Assembly: GCA_013213905.1 (NCBI GenBank)
Contig: JABSSQ010000025.1
Span: 1-37,718, forward strand
Direction: 5' to 3'
Origin: Verrucomicrobiales bacterium
Lineage (GTDB): Bacteria > Verrucomicrobiota > Verrucomicrobiia > Verrucomicrobiales > DEV007
Length of the DNA stretch: 37,718 nucleotides
Shown: positions 7,070-16,700 of the stretch, one piece after another
Layout of the letters: every line of letters starts with the position of its first letter
Position numbering within the stretch: the stretch's first letter is position 1
Notes under the pieces: model-generated
The model's database searches: none
What the model saw: the letters and a program-made list of their open reading frames with translations, nothing else
Told to the model about the DNA's origin: nothing
Program-made: the position numbers and the translations under genes

Positions 7070-7132
7070 TCCGCCCCGAAGTCCGGGGGGAGACGTAGCC
7101 GTTTTCGTCAGGACTTTGAATTTCAACCCTTT

Positions 7133-8548
7133 ATGGCAGATATCCAGAAACAAACGGTCGTTATCGCCGATAACGATCCCGACTTTCTTGACTGGGCTTG
7201 CAAGCATTTGGAGGCGGATTCCGTTCACATCGTGACGACAACGTCGTCGGACGATGCCCTTAAGCTTTTCAAAGAAAAGAAAGCGGACCTCCTCATCGCC
7301 GAATTCAACCTTCGCCCGATCGAAGGTCTTGATTTGCTCAAAAAGATCCGCTTGTCCGAACCCAACGCCATGGTCATTCTCAATGGCCACATCAATTCTA
7401 CGAACGCTGTGATTGAGTCGATGCGGCTGGGCGCCTTTGACGTGCTCCGTCGTGAGTCTATCAACTTCGAGCTTCGCCAGGTCGCTGAGCAGGCGCTCGC
7501 TTCGGCCGAGCAGATGAAAGTAGCGGCGGACACTTCCGACTCCGGAGTGATCATGCCGCCTCAATCGCCTGACGATTTGATCATCGGTAATTCCCCGGCG
7601 ATGCAGGACGTCTACAAGCTTATCGGCCGCGTCGCCCGCGCTGATGCACCGGTTTTGATCACTGGTGAAAGTGGTGTGGGTAAAGAAGTGGTTTCCAACG
7701 CGATTCACAAATTCTCCCGTCGCGCCAAGTCCGAGTATGTCGCGATCAACTGCGCCGCTATTCCGAGTAACCTGCTCGAGAGCGAACTCTTCGGACACGA
7801 GAAGGGAGCTTTCACTGGCGCGGTCAGTCAGCGGATAGGGCGGTTTGAGCAGTGCGACGGAGGCACCCTCTTTCTCGATGAGATTGGTGACATGCCTCTC
7901 GAAGTTCAGAGCAAGCTGCTCCGCGTTTTGCAAAGCGGAGAATTTTCCCGGGTCGGTGGCAACCAGACGCTACAGAGCGATGTGCGCATTCTCGCCGCCA
8001 CCAACAAACAACTCGAAGAGGAAGTCGAACACGGCACTTTCCGCGAAGATCTTTTTTACCGACTCAATGTGGTGAGGATCCACATTCCGCCGTTGCGTCG
8101 TCGTTTCGAGGACATCCGTCTTCTCGCTGAATATTTCCTTCAGAAGCAAACGGCCCAGGGCAGGAACCGCGCGATGCAGTTCTCCCGCGAAGCCATCGAA
8201 ACGCTGGAGTCCTACAACTGGCCCGGTAATGTGCGCGAACTGGAAAACCTCGTTCAGCGTGCCTGCGTGCTGGCGTCGGGGAACGTGCTCCTTCCCACCG
8301 ACCTGCCGTTTGATCAGGCCGGACCGGGAGAAGAAGAGCGTTCCAAGCTCGAGCGCGCGGCCCGTCGTTTCATCAATGCGGCGGAGGAAGAGGGGATCAC
8401 TCCGGTGGAAATGGCGATGCGGGAACTCGTCCAGGTGGCCTTGGCAAAAGTCGAAGATGATGATTCCGCTGCGGCCAAGTTGCTCGGGATCACCAAGGCC
8501 GAGCTCAAGAAACACCTTCCCTCGGCAGCTGCGAGCAAGTCGGCTTGA
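7133..8548 (+). CDS. NtrC-type sigma-54-dependent activator with degenerate receiver domain
   Basis: A 471-residue enhancer-binding protein. Residues 8-122 are a receiver-like domain, 148-390 the AAA+ sigma-54 interaction domain, 426-463 a Fis-like helix-turn-helix (AAAKLLGITKAELKKH). Walker A GESGVGKE is at 178-185, GAFTGA (contacts sigma-54) at 225-230, Walker B LFLDE at 246-250, arginine-finger region FREDLFYR at 303-310 and WPGNVREL at 363-370, all intact. In the receiver the acidic pocket is kept (D13, D15) but the phosphoacceptor Asp is E57, the switch Thr/Ser is N84 and the Lys is R107. It is therefore probably not regulated by ordinary phosphorylation. The ATG at 7133 is chosen because upstream codons lack family similarity. 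No sensor kinase is adjacent; target genes are unknown. Confidence 0.93.
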   Translation: MADIQKQTVVIADNDPDFLDWACKHLEADSVHIVTTTSSDDALKLFKEKKADLLIAEFNLRPIEGLDLLKKIRLSEPNAMVILNGHINSTNAVIESMRLGAFDVLRRESINFELRQVAEQALASAEQMKVAADTSDSGVIMPPQSPDDLIIGNSPAMQDVYKLIGRVARADAPVLITGESGVGKEVVSNAIHKFSRRAKSEYVAINCAAIPSNLLESELFGHEKGAFTGAVSQRIGRFEQCDGGTLFLDEIGDMPLEVQSKLLRVLQSGEFSRVGGNQTLQSDVRILAATNKQLEEEVEHGTFREDLFYRLNVVRIHIPPLRRRFEDIRLLAEYFLQKQTAQGRNRAMQFSREAIETLESYNWPGNVRELENLVQRACVLASGNVLLPTDLPFDQAGPGEEERSKLERAARRFINAAEEEGITPVEMAMRELVQVALAKVEDDDSAAAKLLGITKAELKKHLPSAAASKSA

Positions 8549-8601
8549 TTGATCCGCTGTTTGTTGGTATACCTCGGCAGATCTCCACCTGTGCTGGGTA
8601 A

Positions 8602-8959
8602 AAGGACCTTCGCATAGGGTATCCTCAGGGCCTGTGCACGGGCGTACAGACCCGCAGCGGCGCGTTGCCCGACGCCGGTGCCAAAGTCGAGATCAACGAG
8701 TTCGACTTCAAGCAATTGAACGAAATCGCCTCCAAAAAGAACGGTATTACCATTCGCTCATGGCCCGTGATCTTCAGGTCATCAACGTCGCGGAGTCGCA
8801 GATAACCGCGCGCATGGCGAGCATCGATAAATATGTCCTGCCGCCCGATGTCACATCTGCCCATCAAAAGCGTTATGGTCAGACGATTAGAGCACCGGCG
8901 ATTTCATTATGAGCGGGAACTGGGAGGGCTATGAGCCGCCTCGGATGCAGCAGAAGTAG
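8602..8959 (+). pseudogene. Degraded coding stretch spread over three frames
   Basis: No intact gene is seen in 8549-9138. Protein-like text moves between frames: 8602-about 8750 reads ...GAKVEINEFDFKQLNEIASK..., about 8750-8890 reads ...MARDLQVINVAESQ... and ...KYVLPPDVTSAHQKRY..., and 8891-8959 reads STGDFIMSGNWEGYEPPR... up to a TAG stop at 8957-8959. Two frameshifts would join them into a C-terminal fragment of roughly 115 residues. I do not recognise the family. It may be a decayed gene tail, or chance open sequence in GC-rich DNA. Confidence 0.4.
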
Positions 8960-9027
8960 CGGTTCTTGACCTTGATCCGACGGCTCTTGGCGGTCGGTTC
9001 TGGCTCATTCTGTTCGAGCGGACGAAG

Positions 9028-9066
9028 GCTCCTGTGGGGACGATGACTCCCGGGAGGAGCTTTTTT
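9028..9066 (+). terminator. Rho-independent terminator
   Basis: Arms GCTCCT (9028-9033) and AGGAGC (9055-9060), with further inner pairing between GGGG and the TCCC run, are followed at once by six T (9061-9066). It ends transcription coming from the regulator gene or the degraded stretch before ppc. Confidence 0.8.
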
Positions 9067-9138
9067 GTGTCTCTCCGGGACGGTCTGTCTAAAAAGTGGC
9101 AGAAATTCTGCGTATCTTGCCTTATTTAAGGCGGAAGC

Positions 9139-11877
9139 ATGAGTCTCCCTACTGAGCAGATGAACCAGGACACTACCAGCGCAGATTCCGACCAAAGCAT
9201 TCGGGAACGAGGCATGGCCTCGATTGAGACTGAGCTTCGTGAAACCATGGAAGGACTTCGCGATGTCCTTCAGTCAGCGGGGCAGCATCACCTCGCAGCG
9301 CTTCTCCCATGGCTGAATAACTCGAAGGAAACAGCGACACTGGCCGAAGCCGGTGATATCGCGGAGGTCTACTCCATCGCATTTCAACTGCTCGATATGG
9401 TTGAAGAACGGGTGGGCTTCGAATTTCGACGGGACCGTGAAGCGAAACTGGGGCCTGAGTCCGAGAAAGGGCTGTGGCCTCGTTGCCTCCGGGCACTCAA
9501 GAAAGAGGAGTTTACCGAGGAGGAAATCGCGGAGGCGATGAGCCACGTCCGAATCGAGCCGGTTTTCACGGCGCACCCGACGGAAGCGAAGCGACCCAGC
9601 GTGCGTGAGCGTCATCGAGACCTCTATGACCGCCTCCATGGAATGGAGGAAAACGATCTGACGGCGGAAGAGAAAGTCGCTGCCCGCGAAGACTTCCTGA
9701 CAGCGCTCGAGGCACTTTGGAACACCGGAGAAATTCATGTGGAGCGACCCACCGTGGAGCGCGAACTCCGCAACGCTCTCTACTACCTGCGTGAAGTCTT
9801 TCCCGACACGGTTGAGAGGATTGGCCAGCGACTGGAGTGGTCGTGGGAAGCGGCTGGCTTCTCACTGGAGACGCTGAAGAAAGCCGGCGGCGGGCCGAAG
9901 ATGCGATTTGGTCTGTGGATTGGCGGGGATCGGGATGGTCACCCGTTTGTCACCGCGGACGTGACCCGCGCTACCCTCCAGGAACTTCGACTCCAGGCGG
10001 TGAAGCTTTTCCGCCGGGAACTGGCCGCCGTCGCCCAGGAGCTGACGGTTTCGGCTCCGGCGCACCCGGCTTCCGAATCCCTGACCCATCGCATCGATGA
10101 GCTGGCTAACTCTCTCGGTGAAGAAGGGAAATACATTCTGGGCCGTAACCCCGAGGAACCCTGGCGTGCTTTCGGCTATCTGCTGAGGGCCCGGCTGGAG
10201 AACGATGATGCAGTCACAGTTGAAGAACTGGAAGCCGATCTCGAGTTGATGGATGATTCGCTCGTCGCGATCGGAGCCAAGCGCCTCGCCGGGCGGGTGG
10301 TGCAGCCGGTCATCCGCAAATTGAAGACTTTCGGCCTCCACCTCGCCGAACTGGACGTTCGCCAGAACAGTGAGTTCCACGATAAGGCGATGTCTCAATT
10401 GCTGAAGGCTGCCGGCGTGGAAGATGGCGAAAACTTTGGTGATTGGTCGGAAGACAAACGGGTCGCTTTTCTCAGTGAAGAGCTCGAGTCTCCCCGACCG
10501 TTTCTGCACCCGGATCAGTCGGCCGGAAGCGAAGCGGATGCCGTGAGGAGTTGTTACCGGGTTCTCGACGAACAGCGTCGCAAGAGAGGCGAAGGGCTCG
10601 GCAGTCTCATCGTCAGCATGACGCGCCAACTTTCCGACCTGCTGGCGGTTCACCTCCTTGCCCGCGAGGCCGGGTTGACTGACATGGTGGACGGCAAAAC
10701 GACCTGCGTGCTGCAGGTGGTCCCACTCTTCGAAACTCTCGAAGACCTCGAAAATGCGGCTGGCATCGTGGATGAGTATCTGAGCCATCCCGTGACGAAA
10801 CGGAATCTTTCGATCGCCTCTGACGTGGAGCGTCCGGTTCAGCAGATCATGCTGGGCTACAGTGACAGCAACAAGGATGGCGGTATTCTCGCCAGCCAGT
10901 GGGGACTCCAGGGAGCCCAGCGTGCCGTGACCGAAGTTGGTAGGAAACACGGGGTCGCCTTTCGTTTTTTCCACGGTCGCGGCGGTACCGTCAGTCGCGG
11001 AGCCGGTCCGACGAACTGGTTCATGCGGGCGCTGCCTCATGGTTCCTTGTCAGGAGACTTCCGGATGACGGAGCAGGGCGAGACCATTGCCCGCAAGTAT
11101 GCTTACCCTGACAATGCGGCCTATCACCTCGAAAGCCTCGAAGCCTGCGTCACTCGGACCACCGTGAAACACCTGAGAGAGGAAGTTCCAGAGGATCCGG
11201 GAATTGATCTGTTTCCGACACTGTCAGCAACCAGCATGAAGGCTTACCGCCAACTTCTGGAGGAACCGGACTTCATGAAGTTCTATCGTCAGGCCACTCC
11301 GATCGATGCGCTCGAGCAGAACCAGATGGGTTCGCGGCCTTCGAGACGCACAGGTGGCGCAACGCTTGATGACCTGAGAGCGATTCCGTGGGTCTTCAGT
11401 TGGACCCAGGCGAGGTTTTATCTCCCCGGTTGGTACGGCGCGGGAACGGCTCTCGAAACGTTGAAGCAGGAGCAGCCCGATGATTTTGCCCGGCTCGCCG
11501 GGTCGATTGGCGAGTCTACCTTCGCCCGTTACGTTTTCACCAGCATTGAGACGAACTTGATGAGCTCCAGTCCGGAGTTGATGCGAGCCTATGCCTCCCT
11601 CGTGGAAGATGAGGAAATTTGCGAACGCTTCATGGGCAAGATCGAGTCCGAGTACCAGCTGCTCTCCGACCGTCTCGCAGATCTGTTTCCGACTCCGATC
11701 CGGGAGCGTCGGCCGCGCTACGCCAAGACACTCGCTCTGCGGGACGAGCCTCTACGCACCCTGCACCTGCAACAGGTGGAACTTTTGAGAGAATGGCGTA
11801 AAGGCGATTCTGACCTTCCTCGCGAGATCATCTTTTCGATCAGTGCGATCGCGAGCGGGTTGCGGACGACGGGATAG
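9139..11877 (+). CDS. ppc: Phosphoenolpyruvate carboxylase
   Basis: Adds bicarbonate to phosphoenolpyruvate to make oxaloacetate, refilling the citric acid cycle; cytoplasmic, normally a tetramer. The 912-residue protein has the first PEPC signature FTAHPTEAKRPS with catalytic H146, the second signature GYSDSNKDGG (573-582, K579), and FHGRGGTVSRG (611-621, H612). QNQMGSRPSRR lies in the C-terminal third, and the end reads LRTTG, close to the usual xNTG terminus. The first 25 or so residues are a poorly conserved extension; an internal ATG (residue 26, MASIETEL) is an alternative start. A weak AAGGCGG stands before the ATG at 9139. It has its own transcription unit after the terminator at 9028-9066. 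Confidence 0.97.
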   Translation: MSLPTEQMNQDTTSADSDQSIRERGMASIETELRETMEGLRDVLQSAGQHHLAALLPWLNNSKETATLAEAGDIAEVYSIAFQLLDMVEERVGFEFRRDREAKLGPESEKGLWPRCLRALKKEEFTEEEIAEAMSHVRIEPVFTAHPTEAKRPSVRERHRDLYDRLHGMEENDLTAEEKVAAREDFLTALEALWNTGEIHVERPTVERELRNALYYLREVFPDTVERIGQRLEWSWEAAGFSLETLKKAGGGPKMRFGLWIGGDRDGHPFVTADVTRATLQELRLQAVKLFRRELAAVAQELTVSAPAHPASESLTHRIDELANSLGEEGKYILGRNPEEPWRAFGYLLRARLENDDAVTVEELEADLELMDDSLVAIGAKRLAGRVVQPVIRKLKTFGLHLAELDVRQNSEFHDKAMSQLLKAAGVEDGENFGDWSEDKRVAFLSEELESPRPFLHPDQSAGSEADAVRSCYRVLDEQRRKRGEGLGSLIVSMTRQLSDLLAVHLLAREAGLTDMVDGKTTCVLQVVPLFETLEDLENAAGIVDEYLSHPVTKRNLSIASDVERPVQQIMLGYSDSNKDGGILASQWGLQGAQRAVTEVGRKHGVAFRFFHGRGGTVSRGAGPTNWFMRALPHGSLSGDFRMTEQGETIARKYAYPDNAAYHLESLEACVTRTTVKHLREEVPEDPGIDLFPTLSATSMKAYRQLLEEPDFMKFYRQATPIDALEQNQMGSRPSRRTGGATLDDLRAIPWVFSWTQARFYLPGWYGAGTALETLKQEQPDDFARLAGSIGESTFARYVFTSIETNLMSSSPELMRAYASLVEDEEICERFMGKIESEYQLLSDRLADLFPTPIRERRPRYAKTLALRDEPLRTLHLQQVELLREWRKGDSDLPREIIFSISAIASGLRTTG

Positions 11878-11953
11878 TGCCTTCGTTACCGCGCGAAAGT
11901 ATCCTGTTCTCCTGCGTTGATGTCCGGGAAAGTTTTTGTTAGAGATTATCCCT

Positions 11954-13618
11954 ATGAGCGGCAGCTTCTTTCTTCCCGGCAATTTGAGAGTGGCAGGAGT
12001 TGTCGTTGGTATTGTGCTTTCAACTGCATTGGGAGCGGTCAATCTTTCGGCGGAAGAAGATTCCGGTAAAATTGAGCCGGAGCGATTGGAGCTACTCAAT
12101 CGGGAAGTGGTGGTATTTCGATCCGACACCACTCAACTCTCCCCGGCGGAGCGGGTCGACGACGCTACCCGGCGGATTCGAGCGGCCGGAGATTCTCTTC
12201 TCGAATCCGGTATCGATACCGTGGATATCACAGTTGGCGACGACGAGGAGCCGGGGGTGAGATTCAGTTCTGAAGGTGAATTTCTTTTCACAATCCTCGA
12301 ATCGGACCTCAACGAGCTATCCGGAGAAACGTTGCGGGAAGCCAGCAAGCGGGCGATCAGCCAGATTAACGATGCCCTCGATGCGCGGGCGGAGCAGTTT
12401 CAGCCGGAGCGGATTGCTCTCGGAATTGGCGTGGTCGTTGGAACGACAGCCCTGTTTCTATTGGGGATCTGGTTGATCCGCCGGGTCGGAGGCTGGCTTC
12501 GCGGCCGGCTCGAAAAATTCATTAACCGGATTCGTCAGCTGAAGATCAAGCGGGCTGACCTCCGCCCTCACATCGTAGTCGTGGAGAAGAAGGCGGTCGG
12601 GCTGCTTGAAGGGATCGCGATCTTCTTCCTCGGTTACGTCTGGTTGACCACCTGCCTTTACCAGTTTCCGGCGACGGCGCCTTGGGGTGCGGCCCTGGGG
12701 CAATCGCTGGGGCAATTCGCGTCGAAGGTTGGCTCGAGCGTTCTAGGCTCTCTGCCGGGTCTTGGAATAGTGACTTTTATTTTTCTAATAGCTCGTTGGT
12801 TGTCCCGTCTCTCAGATCATCTCATTCGAGGGCTCGGAAGTGAATCGGCGAGCAGCTTAATGAGTGCCGATACAGCCCGGGCGACGCGCCGAATCATCGG
12901 GGCAACGATCTGGTTGTTTGCCATTGTGATGTCGTACCCGTACATCCCCGGGTCGGGATCAGTGGCGTTCCAGGGCATGAGTATGCTGCTTGGTCTCATG
13001 ATTTCGCTGGGATCATCCGGGATGATTAACCAGATCATGAGCGGATTCGTGATGCTCTACTCCGGATCCATCCGAACAGGTGAGTATGTCAGGGTCGGTG
13101 AAATGGAGGGAACAGTCACGGAGATGGGACTGCTTGCAACGAAGATCATGACGCCGCGTCGTGACTTCATTTCAGTCCCCAATGCGATTCTGGTTTCCAA
13201 TCCGACGTATAACTATTCGCGTCTCGCCGACGAGAATGGAGCGGTGGTCTCGACCTCGGTAACCATTGGCTATGACACGCCGTGGCGCCAGGTCCATGCG
13301 ATGCTCAAGCTCGCCAGTGAGCGGACTCCGGGCTTGCGACAGGATCCCGAACCACGGGTTCTCCAGACCGGCCTTCTCGACCATTACGCGGAGTACACGC
13401 TGGTTTTCTATATCGAGGAGCCGACCAGCCGACCCGCGGTCCTTTCACGCCTGCATGCAGAGATCCAGGACGTGTTCAACGAATACGAAGTTCAGATCAT
13501 GTCCCCCCACTTCCGCGAGCAGCCGGAGCAGGACCTGATCGTTCCGAAGTCAAATTGGTTTGATAAGCCGGCGGCAGAGCCCCGGCTGGAACAGGGTGGG
13601 GCAGACAAGCACAGTTAG
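11954..13618 (+). CDS. Mechanosensitive ion channel, MscS family, with periplasmic N-terminal region
   Basis: A 554-residue inner-membrane channel that opens on membrane tension to release solutes during hypo-osmotic shock. Residues 1-35 look like a signal peptide, followed by a soluble acidic region up to about 155. Four hydrophobic segments follow (about 158-180, 212-235, 264-285, 313-332), then the pore-lining helix and beta domain: MLLGLMISLGSSGMINQIMS, then a GEYVRVGEMEGTV strand (MscS signature) and the alpha/beta C-terminal domain. The Gly/Ala/Ser-rich pore helix is typical. Start: ATG 11954; a TTG 18 bases upstream is also open. It is 76 bases after ppc and could be read through from it. 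Confidence 0.9.
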   Translation: MSGSFFLPGNLRVAGVVVGIVLSTALGAVNLSAEEDSGKIEPERLELLNREVVVFRSDTTQLSPAERVDDATRRIRAAGDSLLESGIDTVDITVGDDEEPGVRFSSEGEFLFTILESDLNELSGETLREASKRAISQINDALDARAEQFQPERIALGIGVVVGTTALFLLGIWLIRRVGGWLRGRLEKFINRIRQLKIKRADLRPHIVVVEKKAVGLLEGIAIFFLGYVWLTTCLYQFPATAPWGAALGQSLGQFASKVGSSVLGSLPGLGIVTFIFLIARWLSRLSDHLIRGLGSESASSLMSADTARATRRIIGATIWLFAIVMSYPYIPGSGSVAFQGMSMLLGLMISLGSSGMINQIMSGFVMLYSGSIRTGEYVRVGEMEGTVTEMGLLATKIMTPRRDFISVPNAILVSNPTYNYSRLADENGAVVSTSVTIGYDTPWRQVHAMLKLASERTPGLRQDPEPRVLQTGLLDHYAEYTLVFYIEEPTSRPAVLSRLHAEIQDVFNEYEVQIMSPHFREQPEQDLIVPKSNWFDKPAAEPRLEQGGADKHS

Positions 13619-13637
13619 GCTTCTGCGCCGATCGTCA

Positions 13638-13673
13638 GGACAAGGCCCTCGTCCCTTTTGTCCAACTTTTTGA
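13638..13673 (+). terminator. Possible weak terminator after the MscS gene
   Basis: GGACAA (13638-13643) pairs with TTGTCC (13658-13663), with short inner GG/CC pairing and a bulge, followed by AACTTTTT. Weak stem, interrupted T run. Confidence 0.35.
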
Positions 13674-13735
13674 AGGGTCGCTGATTCGGGGAACTGGATT
13701 GTGTCGACAATTTGTGCGGAAATCTTTCGTTCTTC

Positions 13736-13763
13736 TTGCCGTGGATTGGGCTTTCTCTAGAAT
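13736..13763 (+). promoter_or_regulatory. Putative sigma-70-type promoter of dnaE
   Basis: TTGCCG (13736-13741), 16 bp spacer, TAGAAT (13758-13763), followed by GAGAATTCCGCCCC. The predicted start site near 13770 leaves a leader of about 27 bases before the ATG at 13797, with no Shine-Dalgarno. Confidence 0.5.
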
Positions 13764-13796
13764 GAGAATTCCGCCCCTTTTCGCCCGTTCCGCACA

Positions 13797-16700
13797 ATGC
13801 CAACCGACCCGTTTATCCACCTGCATCTGCACACTGAATACTCCACCCTCGATGGGGCGGTGCGGATCAAGGACCTGATGAAAAAGGCCGAGCGGGCGAA
13901 GATGCCGGCGGTGGCGATGACGGACCACGGCAATATCTTTGGGGCTATCGACTTCTATCAGGCCGGCAAGGCTGCCGGGATCAAGCCGATCATTGGCTGC
14001 GAGATGTATTTGACGCCTCCGGGAGTCAAGCTCACGGAGAAGAAGGCTCAAGCGGTGACGGTCGGCAGCAAGGCGAAGAAAAAGCGCAATTCTCACCTCA
14101 CCTTGCTCGCCTCGACCTTGAAGGGCTACGAGAACCTGATGAAGTTGACCAGCATTGGTCACCTCGAGGGCATGTATTACAAGCCGCGGGTCGACAAAGA
14201 AACCCTTGCGGCCCACTCCGAGGGCATCATCTGCATGAGCGGGTGTATCAATGGCGAGGTCAATCAGATGATCCAGAACGAGAACCTCGACGGTGCCCGC
14301 AAAAGCATCGGGGAGTTCATTGATATTTTCGGCCGCGATAATTTCTTTCTCGAAGTTCACGACCACGGTTTCGCCGAGCAGGCCATGTGTACGAAGCAGA
14401 TGGTGCAGTTCGGCAAGGAGTTTGATCTCGGCCTCGTCGCCGCGAATGACGTGCACTTTCTCAATCAGAAGGATCATGAAGCGCACGATGTCATGATCTG
14501 CATCGGCACTGGTTCGCTCCAGATGGATGAGAACCGAATGAAGTATTCCCCCGAGGTTTACTTCAAGAGCACCAACGAGATGCGGAAGCTCTTCAAGGAG
14601 ATCCCCGAAGCGATTTCGAATACGCTGCACATCGCTGACATGTGCAACGTGGACATCCATCTGGACTCGACCAGCTCGGAGAAGTACCCGCAGTTCGAAT
14701 CTCCCGATGGCAGCCCGCGTGAAGCCTATTTCCGAAAGGTCTGCTTCGAAGGCCTGCGCATGCGCTACGGTGATCGGGCGGACACGGATGAGGAACTCCG
14801 CAAGCGTCTCGACTACGAGATCGGGATCATGGAGAAGATGGGCTTTGTCTCCTACTTCCTGATCACCTGGGACTTCGTCAAATGGGCCAAGGACAACGGG
14901 GTGCCGGTAGGACCGGGTCGTGGTTCGGCGGCGGGTTCCCTGGTCGCCTACGTGTTGGAGATCACCGATATCTGTCCGATCCGATTTGGCCTGATTTTTG
15001 AGCGATTCCTCAACCCGGAACGTGTCTCGCCACCGGATATTGATATCGACTTCTGCCAGCCGCGACGAGCCAAGGTGATCGATTACGTGCGCCGCAAGTA
15101 CGGTGAGCGAGCCGTGTCTCATATTATTACTTTCCAGACTCTTGGAGCGAAGAGTGTGGTGCGGGACGTGGGCCGGGTTATGGGACTGAGCTACTCGGAG
15201 GGCAACCGGGTCGCCAAGATGATTCCCAACGAGCTCAATATCACCCTGGCAGATGCCCGGAAAAAGAATCCGGAACTGCGGGAAGAGCTCGAGAACAATC
15301 CGACCATCGCCGAGCTGTGGAAGTACTCGACCTACCTCGAAGGTTTGACCCGGGGAACCGGTATCCACGCGGCGGGTGTCGTGATCGGTGACCGCGAGCT
15401 GACCGACTATGTGCCGCTGGTCCGAGGCAAGGAAGGGGAGGTGGTGACCCAGTACGCGATGGCACCGCTGACCGACCTGGGCATGTTGAAGATGGACTTC
15501 CTCGGTCTCAAAACCCTGACCGTGATCCAGGATGCGGTGGACTTGATTCACGAGCACACCCCCGACTTCGTAATCGACAATGACGGCTACGATGACAGGC
15601 CGACTTTTGATCTTCTCAACCGCGGAGAAACGACCGCGGTGTTCCAGTTGGAATCCGGTGGCATGATGAACCTCTGTCGCCAGTTTGATGTGAATCGGAT
15701 TGAAGACATTATTGCGTTGATCGCGCTCTATCGTCCGGGTCCGATGGACCTCATTCCGGACTTCATTGACCGAAAGAAAGGGAAGAAGAAGGTCAAGTAC
15801 CTCCATCCCTTGCTGGAGGAGGCGAGTGAGGAAACCTACGGGATTTTGATCTACCAGGAGCAGGTGCAACGAGCTGCCAACCTGCTGGCCGGCTACTCAC
15901 TCGGTGAGGCTGACCTTCTCCGTCGTGCCATGGGTAAGAAGAAGCTCTCGGTCATGATCGAGCAGCGCAAGAAGTTCGTGGAAGGCTGCGACAGGGTTAA
16001 CAAGATCCCTGAGAAGCAGGCTAACGAGATCTTTGACTTGCTGGAGAAATTCGCCGGCTATGGATTTAACAAGTCGCACTCAGCGGCCTACGGTCTGGTC
16101 AGTTATCACACGGCGTTTCTGAAGGCGAACTATCCGGTCGAATTCATGTGCGGGGTTCTCAGTAACGAGATTAACAACATGGATAAGATCTCGATCTTCG
16201 TGGCTGAGTGTCAGCGCATGGGGATTGAAATCCTGGCGCCGGACGTAAATCGCAGCGCCCTCAAATTCCGCCCGGAGAAACTGCCCAACGGAAAAGACGC
16301 GATTCGATTTGGTCTGTCCGCGATCAAGAACGTGGGTGGCGCGGCGATGGAAACTGCCATTGCCGACCGGAAGGCGAACGGCGAGTACAAGTCGCTCGAA
16401 GAGTTTGCGAGCCGTCTCGACAGCAAGTCGGTGAACCGGAAGATTCTCGAAAACCTGATCAAGGCCGGTGCCTTCGATTTCACCCTGGAGCGTCGCGACG
16501 AGATGTTCTCCCGCGTTGGGCAGGTCATCGCCGGGTCCAGTGCCGCGCAGAAGGATCGTCAGTCCGGGCAGGCCGCTTTGTTCGATATGAACGAGCTCAT
16601 GTCAGCGGCACCGGCTCCGGATGTGATCGAAGAGGACAAGGTCGAGTGGAACCAGCGCGAATACCTCACTCACGAGAAGGACCTGCTCGGTTTCTACGTC

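Noticed and set aside
7031-7933. 300-codon upstream extension of the aminopeptidase frame
   Set aside because: It is antisense to the sigma-54 activator gene, has no family similarity, and the ATG at 7030 gives the normal aminopeptidase P N-terminus.
8910-8990. Possible small SRP RNA before the terminator at 9028-9066
   Set aside because: The conserved GGAAGGAAGCAGCC-type core is absent; only loosely similar words (cagcagaagtagc) occur.
8929-9195. Minus-strand open frame across the terminator
   Set aside because: It reads through the terminator hairpin and into ppc antisense; its composition is not protein-like.
13635-15869. 744-codon minus-strand open frame
   Set aside because: It is the mirror of dnaE; it arises from G/C-rich third positions and has no recognisable domain.
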